This document shows positions 7,875-16,179 of a DNA stretch of 64,000 nt, piece by piece. How positions within the stretch are numbered: the first letter of the stretch is position 1; each line of letters opens with the position of its first letter. Origin of the DNA: Levilactobacillus tangyuanensis (GTDB lineage: Bacteria; Bacillota; Bacilli; Lactobacillales; Lactobacillaceae); the NCBI RefSeq assembly GCF_003946545.1, contig NZ_RHOA01000002.1, positions 274,210 to 338,209 on the forward strand. Direction: 5' to 3'. The position numbers were made by a program, and so were the translations under genes. A model generated the notes under the pieces. That model was not told the origin of the DNA. It ran no database searches and saw only the letters and a program-made list of their open reading frames with translations.

Positions 7875-8669
7875 TTGATAACCATTAAGTCAGCTCGTGA
7901 AATTGAAAAGATGGCGGCCTCAGGGGCCGTCTTGGCTGGAGTCCACAAGGGTCTCCGCGATATCATTAAGCCAGGTATTTCCAGTTGGGAAATCGAACGT
8001 TTTGCCAACCGTTACATTGCCGAACATGGCGCCACCCCTTCCGAAAAGGGGTTTGAAGGCTACAAGTATGCCACCTGTGTCAGCGTTAACGATGAAGTGG
8101 CCCACGCCATCCCTCGTAAGGAACTCATTCTAAAGAATGGCGACATCGTGAAGGTCGACATGACGGTCAACCTGGACGGCTTCGAAAGCGACTCCTGCTG
8201 GTCATACGCCGTTGGAGAAGTCTCCGACGACGTTAAACACCTCATGGATGTGACCAAGAAGGCCCTGTACCTCGGGATCGATCAGGCCACGGTTGGCAAC
8301 CGGATCGGTGACATTGGTCACGCCATTCAAGACTTTGTTGAAAACAAGAATCACATGGGCGACGTCCGTGAGCTGATCGGACACGGCATCCAACCCACCA
8401 TGCACGAACAACCAAATGTCCCTCACTACGGCGAAGCCGGTCACGGCTTACGTTTGCGTGAAGGGATGACCATCACCATCGAGCCCATGGTTAACCTGGG
8501 GACTTGGGAGATTGCTTCCAAGATGGTCCCCGATGATTCATGGGAATACTACGTTTCCGCCGATGGGTCCATGTCCGCCCAATACGAACATACCTTGGTC
8601 ATTACGAAGGACGGTCCCAAGATTTTAACCTCTCAAGACCCCGAATTCGATGCCAAATACCTACTCTAA
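7875..8669 (+). CDS. map: Methionine aminopeptidase, type I
   Basis: A 264-residue enzyme that removes the initiator Met from nascent proteins. The dinuclear metal ligands are all visible: Asp95 (KVDMTVNL), Asp106 (ESDSCW), His in IGHGIQP, Glu in ITIEPMVN and Glu in QYEHTLVI. The start is TTG at 7875-7877 with AGGAGG about 7 bases upstream. No ATG nearby would keep the conserved SAREIEKM N-terminus. It lies 19 bp ahead of the menaquinone methyltransferase and is probably co-transcribed with it. It is slightly longer than the ~250-residue norm. Confidence 0.95.
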   Translation: MITIKSAREIEKMAASGAVLAGVHKGLRDIIKPGISSWEIERFANRYIAEHGATPSEKGFEGYKYATCVSVNDEVAHAIPRKELILKNGDIVKVDMTVNLDGFESDSCWSYAVGEVSDDVKHLMDVTKKALYLGIDQATVGNRIGDIGHAIQDFVENKNHMGDVRELIGHGIQPTMHEQPNVPHYGEAGHGLRLREGMTITIEPMVNLGTWEIASKMVPDDSWEYYVSADGSMSAQYEHTLVITKDGPKILTSQDPEFDAKYLL

Positions 8670-8688
8670 TTAGTCGAGGTGACCGGCC

Positions 8689-9411
8689 ATGAGCCTGACA
8701 AACCGTACGCCTGAACACCAGGTTCAGCAACTCTTTAATCAGATTGCCCCACAGTACGACCAAATGAACAGTTTGATCAGTCTGGGGACGCATCGCCACT
8801 GGCGCCATCAGGTGATGACCACCATGACGATCCATTCCGGTGATTTTGCCCTCGATGTGTGTTGTGGCACCGGCGACTGGACGCTGGCCCTGGCGGAAGC
8901 CGTTGGACCGGCCGGGCATGTTGTTGGCCTGGACTTTAGCGACCAGATGTTGTGGCTGGCCGATCGCAAGGTTCGCACGGCCGGACTAGCTAATCGGATT
9001 ACCCTTAAACAGGGCGATGCGATGACCCTTCCCTATCCGGATAACCATTTCAACGTGGTCACCATTGGCTTTGGCCTGCGAAATGTTCCCGATGCCAATC
9101 AGGTTCTGCGGGAACTCGCACGCGTCGTCAAGCCGGGGGGCCAAGTGGTCTGTTTGGAAACCTCGCAACCCACGAACCCCGTGATCCATGCCGGCTGGCA
9201 GCTCTATTTTGGTCAGCTAGTGCCACTGATGGGCCGCGTCGTGGCCCATCAATATCGGGCCTATAACTATCTGCAACGCTCAACCCACCAATTCGTGGAC
9301 GTCCAAACGCTGGCAAAGATGTTTCAGGCGGCCGGTTTGGCACATGTCCATTATCGACCGTTTAACCTCGGCGCGGCCGCCGTTCATTTCGGCACCAAGC
9401 CTTATCAATAA
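8689..9411 (+). CDS. menG: Demethylmenaquinone methyltransferase (UbiE/MenG family)
   Basis: A 240-residue SAM-dependent methyltransferase catalysing the last step of menaquinone synthesis. It shows the UbiE signatures YDQMNSLISLGTHRHWR (about 24-40), the SAM-binding LDVCCGTGDWT (about 62-72) and IGFGLRNVPD (about 128-137). GAGGTGACC precedes the ATG. With ETF and acyl-CoA dehydrogenase genes 5 kb away it hints at a partial quinone chemistry, but no other men gene is in the window. In lactobacilli lacking menaquinone synthesis the true substrate could differ. Confidence 0.88.
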   Translation: MSLTNRTPEHQVQQLFNQIAPQYDQMNSLISLGTHRHWRHQVMTTMTIHSGDFALDVCCGTGDWTLALAEAVGPAGHVVGLDFSDQMLWLADRKVRTAGLANRITLKQGDAMTLPYPDNHFNVVTIGFGLRNVPDANQVLRELARVVKPGGQVVCLETSQPTNPVIHAGWQLYFGQLVPLMGRVVAHQYRAYNYLQRSTHQFVDVQTLAKMFQAAGLAHVHYRPFNLGAAAVHFGTKPYQ

Positions 9412-9423
9412 ACCTGAAACAAT

Positions 9424-9474
9424 AAATGACCCATCACGGTTTTTCCCTTGAGGGAAGACCGTGATGGGTCATTT
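9424..9474. terminator. Bidirectional terminator
   Basis: AAATGACCCATCACGGT pairs with ACCGTGATGGGTCATTT, a 17-bp stem with A and T runs outside, between convergent menG and the XRE regulator. Confidence 0.9.
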
Positions 9475-9485
9475 TAGGTTCATCG

Positions 9486-10337
9486 TTAACGGTGGTCGAT
9501 CGCCGCAATTTTCTTTAATAGTTTTTGATTGCCATTCAGGCGGGCAAAGGCCGCCGCATCCCGTAAGTCTTGGTGGATAGCCTCAGGCTCCCCGCCTTGA
9601 CGCCGAACATTTAACGCGCGTTGATAGAGAATCCGGGCAACATAGTAAGTCACATGATACTCGGCGCACAGCGCCACCCCACGATTGAGGAGGTCATTAC
9701 TCGTGTCTAGCTCCCCCGTCTCACCATAAAAGCGGGCCGTGTAGTATAAGACTGTCAGGATTCGCCAGACGCCCTGACGTGGCCGTAATTTGATTTCTGC
9801 CAGGTCTTCGGTGACCCGTTGAAAATAAAAACCGGCCCGGTCATTATCCCCCGCCTGTTGGTAGGCAATGCCAGTCCCCGCGTAGGCCAACAGGGCGTAT
9901 AGGGTATGATGGCCCTCATCAAAGCGATCAAGAATCTGGGAGAAATCAAACAGGGCATCCGTGACGCTACCACCGTCAAGGGCCGTCACGTAGCCATGAA
10001 TGAAGAAATAGCGCATCTGAAAGGTCTGGGTGCCCCGTTCCACGTGGTCCACTTGAGCCAGTTGTGCCTTAACCTGGTCGAACTCGCCTTGGAGTAGCCG
10101 CCACTCGGCCTGTTCCAGGGCAGCCGTGCCCGTGGGATCATCTCCTTGGTCCAGGGGAAATAAATCATTGAGCGTCAACTCCAGGCGTTCGCAGAGTTGC
10201 AATAAAATCTTGATCGCCGGCACCTGGCCCCGTCGTTCAAACTTGCTCAGCGTGGCCTGGGTACAGATACCCTTGGCTAGCTGTTGTTGCGAGAGGTGTA
10301 ATCGGCGCCGGGTCTCGATAAAGATATCAATATTCAC
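9486..10337 (-). CDS. XRE-family regulator with C-terminal TPR-like domain
   Basis: A 283-residue protein with an N-terminal helix-turn-helix (LSQQQLAKGICTQATLSKFE, about 15-34) and a long helical C-terminus of TPR type. This layout is shared by Rgg/PlcR-like regulators, whose C-terminal domain often binds a peptide. It lies 13 bp after the alkyl-purine glycosylase on the same strand and is probably co-transcribed. No short peptide pheromone gene is evident beside it, so quorum sensing is only a possibility. Confidence 0.8.
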   Translation of the reverse strand: MNIDIFIETRRRLHLSQQQLAKGICTQATLSKFERRGQVPAIKILLQLCERLELTLNDLFPLDQGDDPTGTAALEQAEWRLLQGEFDQVKAQLAQVDHVERGTQTFQMRYFFIHGYVTALDGGSVTDALFDFSQILDRFDEGHHTLYALLAYAGTGIAYQQAGDNDRAGFYFQRVTEDLAEIKLRPRQGVWRILTVLYYTARFYGETGELDTSNDLLNRGVALCAEYHVTYYVARILYQRALNVRRQGGEPEAIHQDLRDAAAFARLNGNQKLLKKIAAIDHR

Positions 10338-10350
10338 ACGTCCTCAGTCC

Positions 10351-10995
10351 TTACTGTAAAGTTTCGTCCATTTGCCAGCCATGGCGGTCACGGTCCCAAT
10401 CACGCTTACGACTGGCCGATACGAAGGGGTTCCCCGCCACGATGTATCGCAGCGGTCGGTCCTGCCAGCTACCATCGCTCACCCCCACTCGGGATGTCGC
10501 CACCACCTGACGCGGCCGCCGGGTAGCGGTCGTTGTAATCGTGAGGTTGTTGGCGCCCAACAGGGTGCGATTCAGGTCCTTTGATTGTAGGCCAATGGCG
10601 GCGGTCAACTTTCCCGGACCATTGGTGATCGCCGGAACGGGTTTGTCACGATTCCGTTGCATCAGGTCCAGTCCAAGGTGCGGTTCAATGCCCCGAATCA
10701 AAATCCCTTGGGGGGTGCCCGCCGACTGGGTGGCCACATCCAGCATGTAGTAGCCTCGTAATATGTAAATATAAATGGTCCCGGGAGCATCATACAAGGC
10801 CGCATTGGCCGCCGTATACCGACCGTTAAAGGCATGAGCAGCCGTATCCTGTTCGCCCAAATAGGCCTCGGCCTCGACAATCCAGCCGCTAATCGTGCCG
10901 GCCGGCGTTTCATAAATTAATTCATGACCTAGTAGATCGGCCGCGATTTCGGCGGTTGGTCGCCCCGTATAAAACTCGGCTAACGACTTGTTCAT
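10351..10995 (-). CDS. DNA-3-methyladenine glycosylase, AAG/MPG type
   Basis: A 214-residue glycosylase of the mammalian AAG fold that excises alkylated and deaminated purines. It contains ETPAGTISGWIVEAEAYLG (about 29-47), with the catalytic Glu in VEAEAY, and then DTAAHAFNGRY, APGTIYIYILRGYYMLDV and RGIEP, all family landmarks. It is distinct from the two Tag-type enzymes in this window. GGGGAGTG precedes the ATG. It is followed by the XRE regulator gene. Confidence 0.9.
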   Translation of the reverse strand: MNKSLAEFYTGRPTAEIAADLLGHELIYETPAGTISGWIVEAEAYLGEQDTAAHAFNGRYTAANAALYDAPGTIYIYILRGYYMLDVATQSAGTPQGILIRGIEPHLGLDLMQRNRDKPVPAITNGPGKLTAAIGLQSKDLNRTLLGANNLTITTTATRRPRQVVATSRVGVSDGSWQDRPLRYIVAGNPFVSASRKRDWDRDRHGWQMDETLQ

Positions 10996-11053
10996 TCATT
11001 AACACTCCCCTTTCGACTATGTTAAACTAGACCCATTGGAGATGAGTATCCTT

Positions 11054-11446
11054 ATGGCAATTAAGTGTGAACGTATTTATACGAATCCGGCAGATCTCGA
11101 TGGCTACCGGGTCCTAGTCGATCGGCTCTGGCCACGAGGCATTTCAAAAGAAAATGCCCACCTCGACGATTGGAACAAGGAAGTTGGTCCCACCAACGAG
11201 TTACGAAAGTGGTTCAACCATGAACCCGAAAGATTCCCCAAATTCAATGAACGCTACCGGGCCGAATTAAAGATTAACCCTGCCCTGACAGAATTCATTG
11301 CTCAGGTGGAGAAGGTCTTGCCCGAACAAGACGTCATCTTGCTTTACGGCGCCAAAGATGAGGAACATAACCAGGCCATTATCTTAAAGGAAGTTTTGAT
11401 TCATGAACTTCGTGACCTGGTCCCCGACGACCGGTTATTAGAATAA
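11054..11446 (+). CDS. DUF488 family protein (YeaO-like)
   Basis: A 130-residue protein with the DUF488 hallmarks VLVDRLWPRGISKE (about 20-33), a WFNHEPERF segment (about 53-61) and DVILLYGAKDEEHNQA (about 92-107). The biochemical function of the family is unknown. I place the start at the ATG at 11054, preceded by GGAGATGAG. A nearby upstream ATG would fall inside that site. It is monocistronic with its own terminator, and divergent from the glycosylase/XRE pair with 58 bp between. Confidence 0.85.
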   Translation: MAIKCERIYTNPADLDGYRVLVDRLWPRGISKENAHLDDWNKEVGPTNELRKWFNHEPERFPKFNERYRAELKINPALTEFIAQVEKVLPEQDVILLYGAKDEEHNQAIILKEVLIHELRDLVPDDRLLE

Positions 11447-11452
11447 ATACAT

Positions 11453-11490
11453 AAAACGAGGTTAGGACGCTGGTCCTGGCCTCGTTTTTT
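11453..11490. terminator. Terminator, usable on both strands
   Basis: AAAACGAGG and CCTCGTTTT form the base of a stem, extended by AGGAC/GTCCT, followed by seven T. It serves DUF488 and possibly the convergent stress-protein gene. Confidence 0.85.
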
Positions 11491-11496
11491 TAGTGC

Positions 11497-11955
11497 TTAG
11501 CGAATAACAATAACGGACGTGGTCGACTTCTTGGCCAACCGTAGCCCGATGGCACCGGGACGACCATGACTGGCAAAGTCGACATCGGCCCCACAGACAA
11601 TCAAGTCAGGTTCGAAGTCTGGCACGATCTTGTCCAGAACGACGTCATCGACATCCCCGCCTTCGGCCACAATCGACCGGACCTGTTCGACACCGAAGTC
11701 CTTAGCCTGTTGCGCATATGAGGACACGATCGCCTTCAAGTGGTCCCGCCGCTCGTTCAGCTTGGCCGGCATCAGCGACTCATAGATGCTGATGTCGTTG
11801 TTTTCCATGACGGAAGCAATACCAAGATGTGCTTGATAGTCCCGTGCCAGCGTCAAGGCAAACCGAAACGCCCGACTCGTCGATGGGCGATCATCCTCAT
11901 CAATCGTGATTAGAATCCGCCGAAAGAACAACGGATTATTATTCTCGTCTGTCAT
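11497..11955 (-). CDS. Universal stress protein, UspA family
   Basis: A 152-residue cytoplasmic protein with the Usp alpha/beta fold: FFRRILITIDEDDRPSTSRA at the N-terminus, and DLIVCGADV...GAIGLRLAKKSTTSVIVIR at the end. The last part corresponds to the G-2x-G-9x-G(S/T) ATP-binding loop but is altered. ATG at 11955 is preceded by GGAGGGG. It lies downstream of the BCCT transporter gene on the same strand, but a terminator separates them. Confidence 0.85.
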   Translation of the reverse strand: MTDENNNPLFFRRILITIDEDDRPSTSRAFRFALTLARDYQAHLGIASVMENNDISIYESLMPAKLNERRDHLKAIVSSYAQQAKDFGVEQVRSIVAEGGDVDDVVLDKIVPDFEPDLIVCGADVDFASHGRPGAIGLRLAKKSTTSVIVIR

Positions 11956-12002
11956 AGAACCCCTCCAATAAATAGTCGGCCTAATTGTATCATAGTTAAT
12001 TA

Positions 12003-12032
12003 AAAAACGCCCCATTTTACCGGGACGTTTTC
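12003..12032 (-). terminator. Terminator of the BCCT transporter gene
   Basis: AAAACG-c-CCC pairs with GGG-a-CGTTTT with one mismatch, ending in a T run on the minus strand, about 25 bp after the stop. Confidence 0.65.
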
Positions 12033-12055
12033 ACAACCTTTTCAGTTTTAAAGCC

Positions 12056-13672
12056 TTAACTAGCGTGGTTTGGTGAAAGAATCATTGGTCCTTGCACGGC
12101 CCGTGGTAACTCAACCGTACTCCGACGCATAACCACTGGATGCGGTACCGTGACTGGCGCTACCGCCCGTTCCTTCTCGGTCAGCATGTGCCAGATCGAG
12201 TGGAGGAGTAACCCACAGACAAACATCAGTGGGAAACCAGCGATCGTCGAGACCGTTTGCACCGTCTTGAAGCCCCCGACCATCACAATCCCGAAGGAGA
12301 AGATGATGAAGACGACTACCCAAATCATGCGGTTCCAACGACTAGGTTCCTGGCCATCATCCAAGTGTAGGCTGGTAAAGGACGATACGATGAATGCTGA
12401 CGAGGAAATCGTCGTGGCTAAGAAGATAAAGCATGAGATACAATACAAAGCCAAGATGATCATCTTGAATGGCAAGGTGGCAATCACCGTTGCCACAACG
12501 GCGGCCTGACCCTGCGTGTTCAAAATGTGAACCAGGTTAACCGCACCGGTCCGTTGTAGCCACAAGGAGTAACCCCCGAAGATGGCATAGAAGCTCATGC
12601 AGCCTAAGGCCCCATACGTTAACATCCCCACGAGGACCTGGCGAATCGTCCGGCCCTTTGAGATCCGGGCGATAAACAGTCCCATGACGGGCATGTAGGA
12701 TAACCACCAGCCCCAGTAGAAAATCGTTTCCTGCTGAGCCGTGCTGTCCCCACCGTTTGGTAACGTGTTGGTCGACATGGCGATAAACTTTTGGGCCATT
12801 AACCCAATACTATTCGTTTCAGAATTTAAGATGTATACCGTTGGTCCAATCACTAGGATAATGGCCAACAAGCCCAAGGCCGTCCAAATATGGGCGGAGC
12901 TTAAGCGATTAATCCCCCCGTTCAGGCCATGGAAGACCGTCACGGCGAAGAGAATAAACAATACAATAAAGAGTTCAATCTTTAGCATTAAATTGTCTTG
13001 AACACCGGTAAGCCGGCTGAGAACCTTCGAGATGATGGGAATTTCCATCCCAACGGATGACCCAATGCCACCCATAATACCGAAGACCACTAAGAAGTCC
13101 ACGACCTGCCGGGCGATAACCTTGCCCCGGCTGTCACCTTGAAGACTGGTGATAGTGGCACTAACCCGTTGAACCTTACCATGCTTAACGTACAACACGT
13201 AAGCAATCGCAATCGTCGCCGGTGCAAACATCATCCAAGCCATTGGGCCCCAGTTAAACTGGCCCATCATGTGGGCAGCGCCGTAAGCGTTGCTTGAGAA
13301 TGGCTTGAAGCCGAATGCAGGGTGCTGCAGGTACCGCAGGGGATCAACAATCGACAACATCAGGATGCTGGCATCAATCGCCGTAGCGAACACCATACTT
13401 CCCCACTGAAAGTTACTGTAGTGGGGCTTGTCGTCGGGATCACCCAACTTAATCTTACCGAATTTTCCAAAAGCCAAATACATAAAAAATAAGAAGTTGA
13501 CGACGTACACCATCAAGTAAGCCCATGACATGCGAGTATCAATCCAGTTTAAAATTGAACTTAGGCCGGCCTGTAATTGACCCCCGCCTAGGATAAACAG
13601 CAATGACGCGAGAATAAATAAAACGATGGTTGGTACGAATACTAACTTATCAATATTTTTACGCGCTAAAAT
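12056..13672 (-). CDS. BCCT-family osmolyte (betaine/carnitine/choline) transporter
   Basis: A 538-residue transporter of about 12 membrane segments that takes up quaternary ammonium osmolytes. ATLPFKM and WMMFAPATIAIAYVLYV are typical BCCT stretches. The reading frame contains no ATG/GTG/TTG before 13603, and a start there would delete the beginning of the first membrane helix (KLVFVPTIVLFILASLLFIL). Frame continuity, the match to the usual BCCT N-terminus and an AGGAGG site 7 bases ahead point to an ATT start at 13670-13672. Downstream a terminator follows. Upstream lies a leader with an intrinsic hairpin. Confidence 0.85.
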   Translation of the reverse strand: MLARKNIDKLVFVPTIVLFILASLLFILGGGQLQAGLSSILNWIDTRMSWAYLMVYVVNFLFFMYLAFGKFGKIKLGDPDDKPHYSNFQWGSMVFATAIDASILMLSIVDPLRYLQHPAFGFKPFSSNAYGAAHMMGQFNWGPMAWMMFAPATIAIAYVLYVKHGKVQRVSATITSLQGDSRGKVIARQVVDFLVVFGIMGGIGSSVGMEIPIISKVLSRLTGVQDNLMLKIELFIVLFILFAVTVFHGLNGGINRLSSAHIWTALGLLAIILVIGPTVYILNSETNSIGLMAQKFIAMSTNTLPNGGDSTAQQETIFYWGWWLSYMPVMGLFIARISKGRTIRQVLVGMLTYGALGCMSFYAIFGGYSLWLQRTGAVNLVHILNTQGQAAVVATVIATLPFKMIILALYCISCFIFLATTISSSAFIVSSFTSLHLDDGQEPSRWNRMIWVVVFIIFSFGIVMVGGFKTVQTVSTIAGFPLMFVCGLLLHSIWHMLTEKERAVAPVTVPHPVVMRRSTVELPRAVQGPMILSPNHAS

Positions 13673-13740
13673 AAATAATCCTCCTCATTTGTTTCCTGAA
13701 AGCCGAGCTTCCAGCGGACATTGTTCAGGTGAGATTGTAC

Positions 13741-13790
13741 AAAAAAAGCGCTGTTCCTGGGGTCGTCATCCGAGCCACCTGTACAGCGCT
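13741..13790 (-). promoter_or_regulatory. Leader terminator/attenuator of the BCCT gene
   Basis: On the minus strand AGCGCTGT (13790-13783) pairs with ACAGCGCT (13754-13747), with an internal GGTGG/GACC-containing loop and then seven T. It lies about 60 nt inside the predicted 5' UTR and about 70 nt before the translation start, where a constitutive terminator would silence the gene. Conditional read-through is therefore likely. A second hairpin, CCTGAA...TTCAGG, lies between it and the ribosome site. No known riboswitch class is recognised. Confidence 0.55.
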
Positions 13791-13846
13791 ACCGCGTTAA
13801 ATACAAAATGCCTGCGTCAATCTCGTTAAATCAATATCCAACGTCT

Positions 13847-13874
13847 ATTATACGCAGTGCGATCGATAAGTAAA
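13847..13874 (-). promoter_or_regulatory. Promoter of the BCCT transporter gene
   Basis: A -35 TTTACT (13874-13869) and a perfect -10 TATAAT (13852-13847) are separated by 16 bp on the minus strand. The transcript would carry a leader of about 165 nt before the gene. Confidence 0.65.
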
Positions 13875-13984
13875 ATCTTGGTCATTAATAAGTTTTTAAA
13901 GCGAAAATGTAGCCGTTTACATTGGCGATGATAGCTACAATCTAAGAATTTGATGAGAATTTAGGGATACCGGAAAATCCCCAC

Positions 13985-14590
13985 CTATTTCAACAAATCT
14001 GGCCACTGTTCGACGGCCGCGGCATCCCCAGTCGCACCATTATCAATCGCCTTGATCACCCGGGCTGGGTTCCCAGCAATCACCACGTCATCGCCGAAGG
14101 ACTTGGTAACGACCGAGCCGGCACCAACCACGACATTATTCCCCAGCGTCACGCCAGGTAAGATCGTCACCCGGCCGCCTAACCAGGCGTTATCACCGAT
14201 GGTAATGGGCGCCCCCATCTCGACATCGGCGACCCGGGCCTTGGCATTCAGGGGATGAACCGGTGTGTACAGCCCAATGTTGGGACCAAAGTAACAGTGT
14301 GACCCAATCGTAATCGGGCAAGTGTCGAGGAACGTCATATCGTAGTTGCCATAGAAGTGGTCTCCGATGTGGATGTTCCAGCCATAGTCAAACTTAAAGT
14401 CGGCCTCGACGAAGAAATCGGCGCCACTGTCCTTAATCAATTCCTGATAGCCAGCGTTTCGTTCCTTATTATCCGCCAATTGATTCGTCGACTGTAACTT
14501 TTGCCGAACCTCTACTCGCCGATTAATCAGCTCCGAATCAAATTGATTATAAGGTTGACCGGCTGTCATCGCTTCACGTGCAGTTGTCAT
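13985..14590 (-). CDS. Sugar O-acetyltransferase, maltose/galactoside type (hexapeptide repeat)
   Basis: A 201-residue LacA/Maa-family enzyme that transfers acetyl from acetyl-CoA to a sugar. The N-terminal helical segment (MTTAREAMTAGQPYNQFD) is the Maa domain. It is followed by left-handed beta-helix repeats (IGDHFYGNYDMTFLD, ITIGDNAWLGGRVTILPG, NNVVVGAGSVVTK) and the terminal GNPARVIK. The catalytic His is in LYTPVHPLN. AGGAGTG precedes the ATG. No terminator is evident downstream. Confidence 0.9.
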   Translation of the reverse strand: MTTAREAMTAGQPYNQFDSELINRRVEVRQKLQSTNQLADNKERNAGYQELIKDSGADFFVEADFKFDYGWNIHIGDHFYGNYDMTFLDTCPITIGSHCYFGPNIGLYTPVHPLNAKARVADVEMGAPITIGDNAWLGGRVTILPGVTLGNNVVVGAGSVVTKSFGDDVVIAGNPARVIKAIDNGATGDAAAVEQWPDLLK

Positions 14591-14640
14591 ATCTAAAAAT
14601 CACTCCTCTATCGTCATGATACCACTCTCACCGGAAACAA

Positions 14641-14671
14641 AAAAAGAGCCCGCGACCAACGCCGCGAACTC
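14641..14671 (-). terminator. Terminator of the VOC protein gene
   Basis: On the minus strand GAG-tt-CGCG pairs with CGCG-gg-CTC, followed by a run of seven T. Confidence 0.75.
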
Positions 14672-14680
14672 ACTCATGGT

Positions 14681-15142
14681 TTATTCAACTGATTCTGTCA
14701 TCGTATGGGGCTGTTCCCGTAAGATCCAGGTAATCCCATATTGGTCGACAACTTGCCCCATCTTACCGCCCAGGCTCATGTTGATGTAAGGGCTAATGAC
14801 CTTCACATCGGCGTCGACCAAGCGCTGGTAGAGCTCACCCAAGGACTTGACGGCCGCGTTGTCAGCCTCATCGACCGTCAGCATCAACGAAATTAAGGTT
14901 GATGACGTTGGCTGACCCATCAAGGCATCGGCACACTGAACATCAACCCCCATGATTTGAAAGCCACCACGCATGGTGATGGCCTCTAGATCAACACTGG
15001 CTTCTAAGCCCAATTGTTCCGCTTCGGCCGCCGTTGGGCTGACGCGGTAGGCATTAGTGGCGCCAAAAACCTCTTGATAATAGGTAATTGCGTCCTTTGT
15101 ATTCTCGAATTCCAGGTATGGAATTATTTTTGCTTGCATCAT
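14681..15142 (-). CDS. VOC/glyoxalase-fold protein, PhnB-like
   Basis: A protein of about 153 residues starting MMQAKIIPYLEFENTKDAI, with the PhnB-type pattern YYQEVFGA (about 22-29), GFQIMGVDV and the C-terminal WGKMGQVVDQYG-like stretch (here LGGKMGQVVDQYGITW). This superfamily binds metals or small ligands, and the specific function is unknown. The ATG at 15142 has GGGG seven bases upstream. An ATG at 15157 is possible but has no ribosome site. Confidence 0.75.
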   Translation of the reverse strand: MMQAKIIPYLEFENTKDAITYYQEVFGATNAYRVSPTAAEAEQLGLEASVDLEAITMRGGFQIMGVDVQCADALMGQPTSSTLISLMLTVDEADNAAVKSLGELYQRLVDADVKVISPYINMSLGGKMGQVVDQYGITWILREQPHTMTESVE

Positions 15143-15209
15143 CGGAACCCCATTCATCTACTTATTAAAATCCGTCCGGCTGTCTCCCAACCGGATCATC
15201 CCCGACCAA

Positions 15210-15905
15210 TCACATTTGATCCATCGTTTGGTTTAACAGGTGATCGACAAACACGTTGCCTTGATTCGTCGCGTGTCCCTTGGTCCACTCATAAGAGAGA
15301 CCCGTGAACCGTCCTAGTAACTGGTCCACGTCTTGCCACAATTCCGCATTGGCCAATGGTCCGGCACTTCGGCGCCATTGCCGCCGTTTCCAGCCTGCTA
15401 GCCATCCAAGCCGAACAGCATCCAAGACGTACTTGGAGTCTAAAACAAATTTAATCCCGCTAGTTGTCAGCCCTAGTTCTGCCAACTTCCGCAGGGCGTT
15501 GCGAAAAGCCATGATTTCCATTCGATTATTGCTGGCCCCAAACTCACCGGCCGAGTCGGCAACGACTTCGCCGTTAGCTAGCTCAATCCGATAGGCCCAA
15601 GCAGCCTTGTCCTCGGCTCTCACGTGGCCGCCAGCGACGTTTCCGGTATTCCGGGAACCACCATCGGTATACACCGTAATCGTGGCCGGTACGCTCGTCT
15701 GAGCCGCCGCTGGTCGGGTTGCCCGAGTCGATCGCACCGGGCGCCGGGATGGCGTCGCCTGCATGAAGGCCTGGGCCTCGGCTAGCGTCATAAAGCTCTT
15801 ATACTGAGCACCAGCATAACCACTCACTTGTTTCTGGGTCTCAGGCCAATTACGGTAAATTCCCGTCTGTCGACCTTGTCGAACGGCATAGTATTTCTGT
15901 CCCAC
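15210..15905 (-). CDS. rnhA: Ribonuclease HI with N-terminal RNA/DNA-hybrid-binding (viroplasmin-like) domain
   Basis: A 231-residue enzyme that cleaves RNA in RNA:DNA hybrids. The N-terminal domain (about 1-50, KYYAVRQGRQTGIYRNWPE and YKSFMTLAEAQAFM) is the hybrid-binding module of eukaryotic-type RNase H1. A basic linker leads to the catalytic domain with Asp in VYTDGGSRN, Glu in NRMEIMA, Asp in VLDSKYV and Asp in NVFVDHLL, the complete DEDD set. The ATG is not preceded by a strong ribosome site. Confidence 0.92.
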   Translation of the reverse strand: MGQKYYAVRQGRQTGIYRNWPETQKQVSGYAGAQYKSFMTLAEAQAFMQATPSRRPVRSTRATRPAAAQTSVPATITVYTDGGSRNTGNVAGGHVRAEDKAAWAYRIELANGEVVADSAGEFGASNNRMEIMAFRNALRKLAELGLTTSGIKFVLDSKYVLDAVRLGWLAGWKRRQWRRSAGPLANAELWQDVDQLLGRFTGLSYEWTKGHATNQGNVFVDHLLNQTMDQM

Positions 15906-16179
15906 TTAAACCCCCGCTTTCAAACTAATCTAAACTAGTTTACCATACTTTACCAACTTTTCTGGAAAAACGCGCGGCCCCAAGTTAGTGAATGCGTTAC
16001 CATTGTTGTGGTTGTCAATTAATTTGCTGAGCCAACTTTCTGTGGAAAAACTTAAAAAAGATTAATTTCAAAGTGTAAATTATTCTCATAACTTTTATAT
16101 TATGCTATCCTAGTAAGGGTGAATTATGACCGGAGAACTCAGAACCACTTAATTCACGAAATCTTAGAGGGGGTTTTTC

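Noticed and set aside
13783..13800. Plus-strand GCGCTACCGCG resembling the end of a T-box
   Set aside because: The rest of the T-box is missing and no gene lies downstream on that strand. It is the stem of the BCCT leader terminator.
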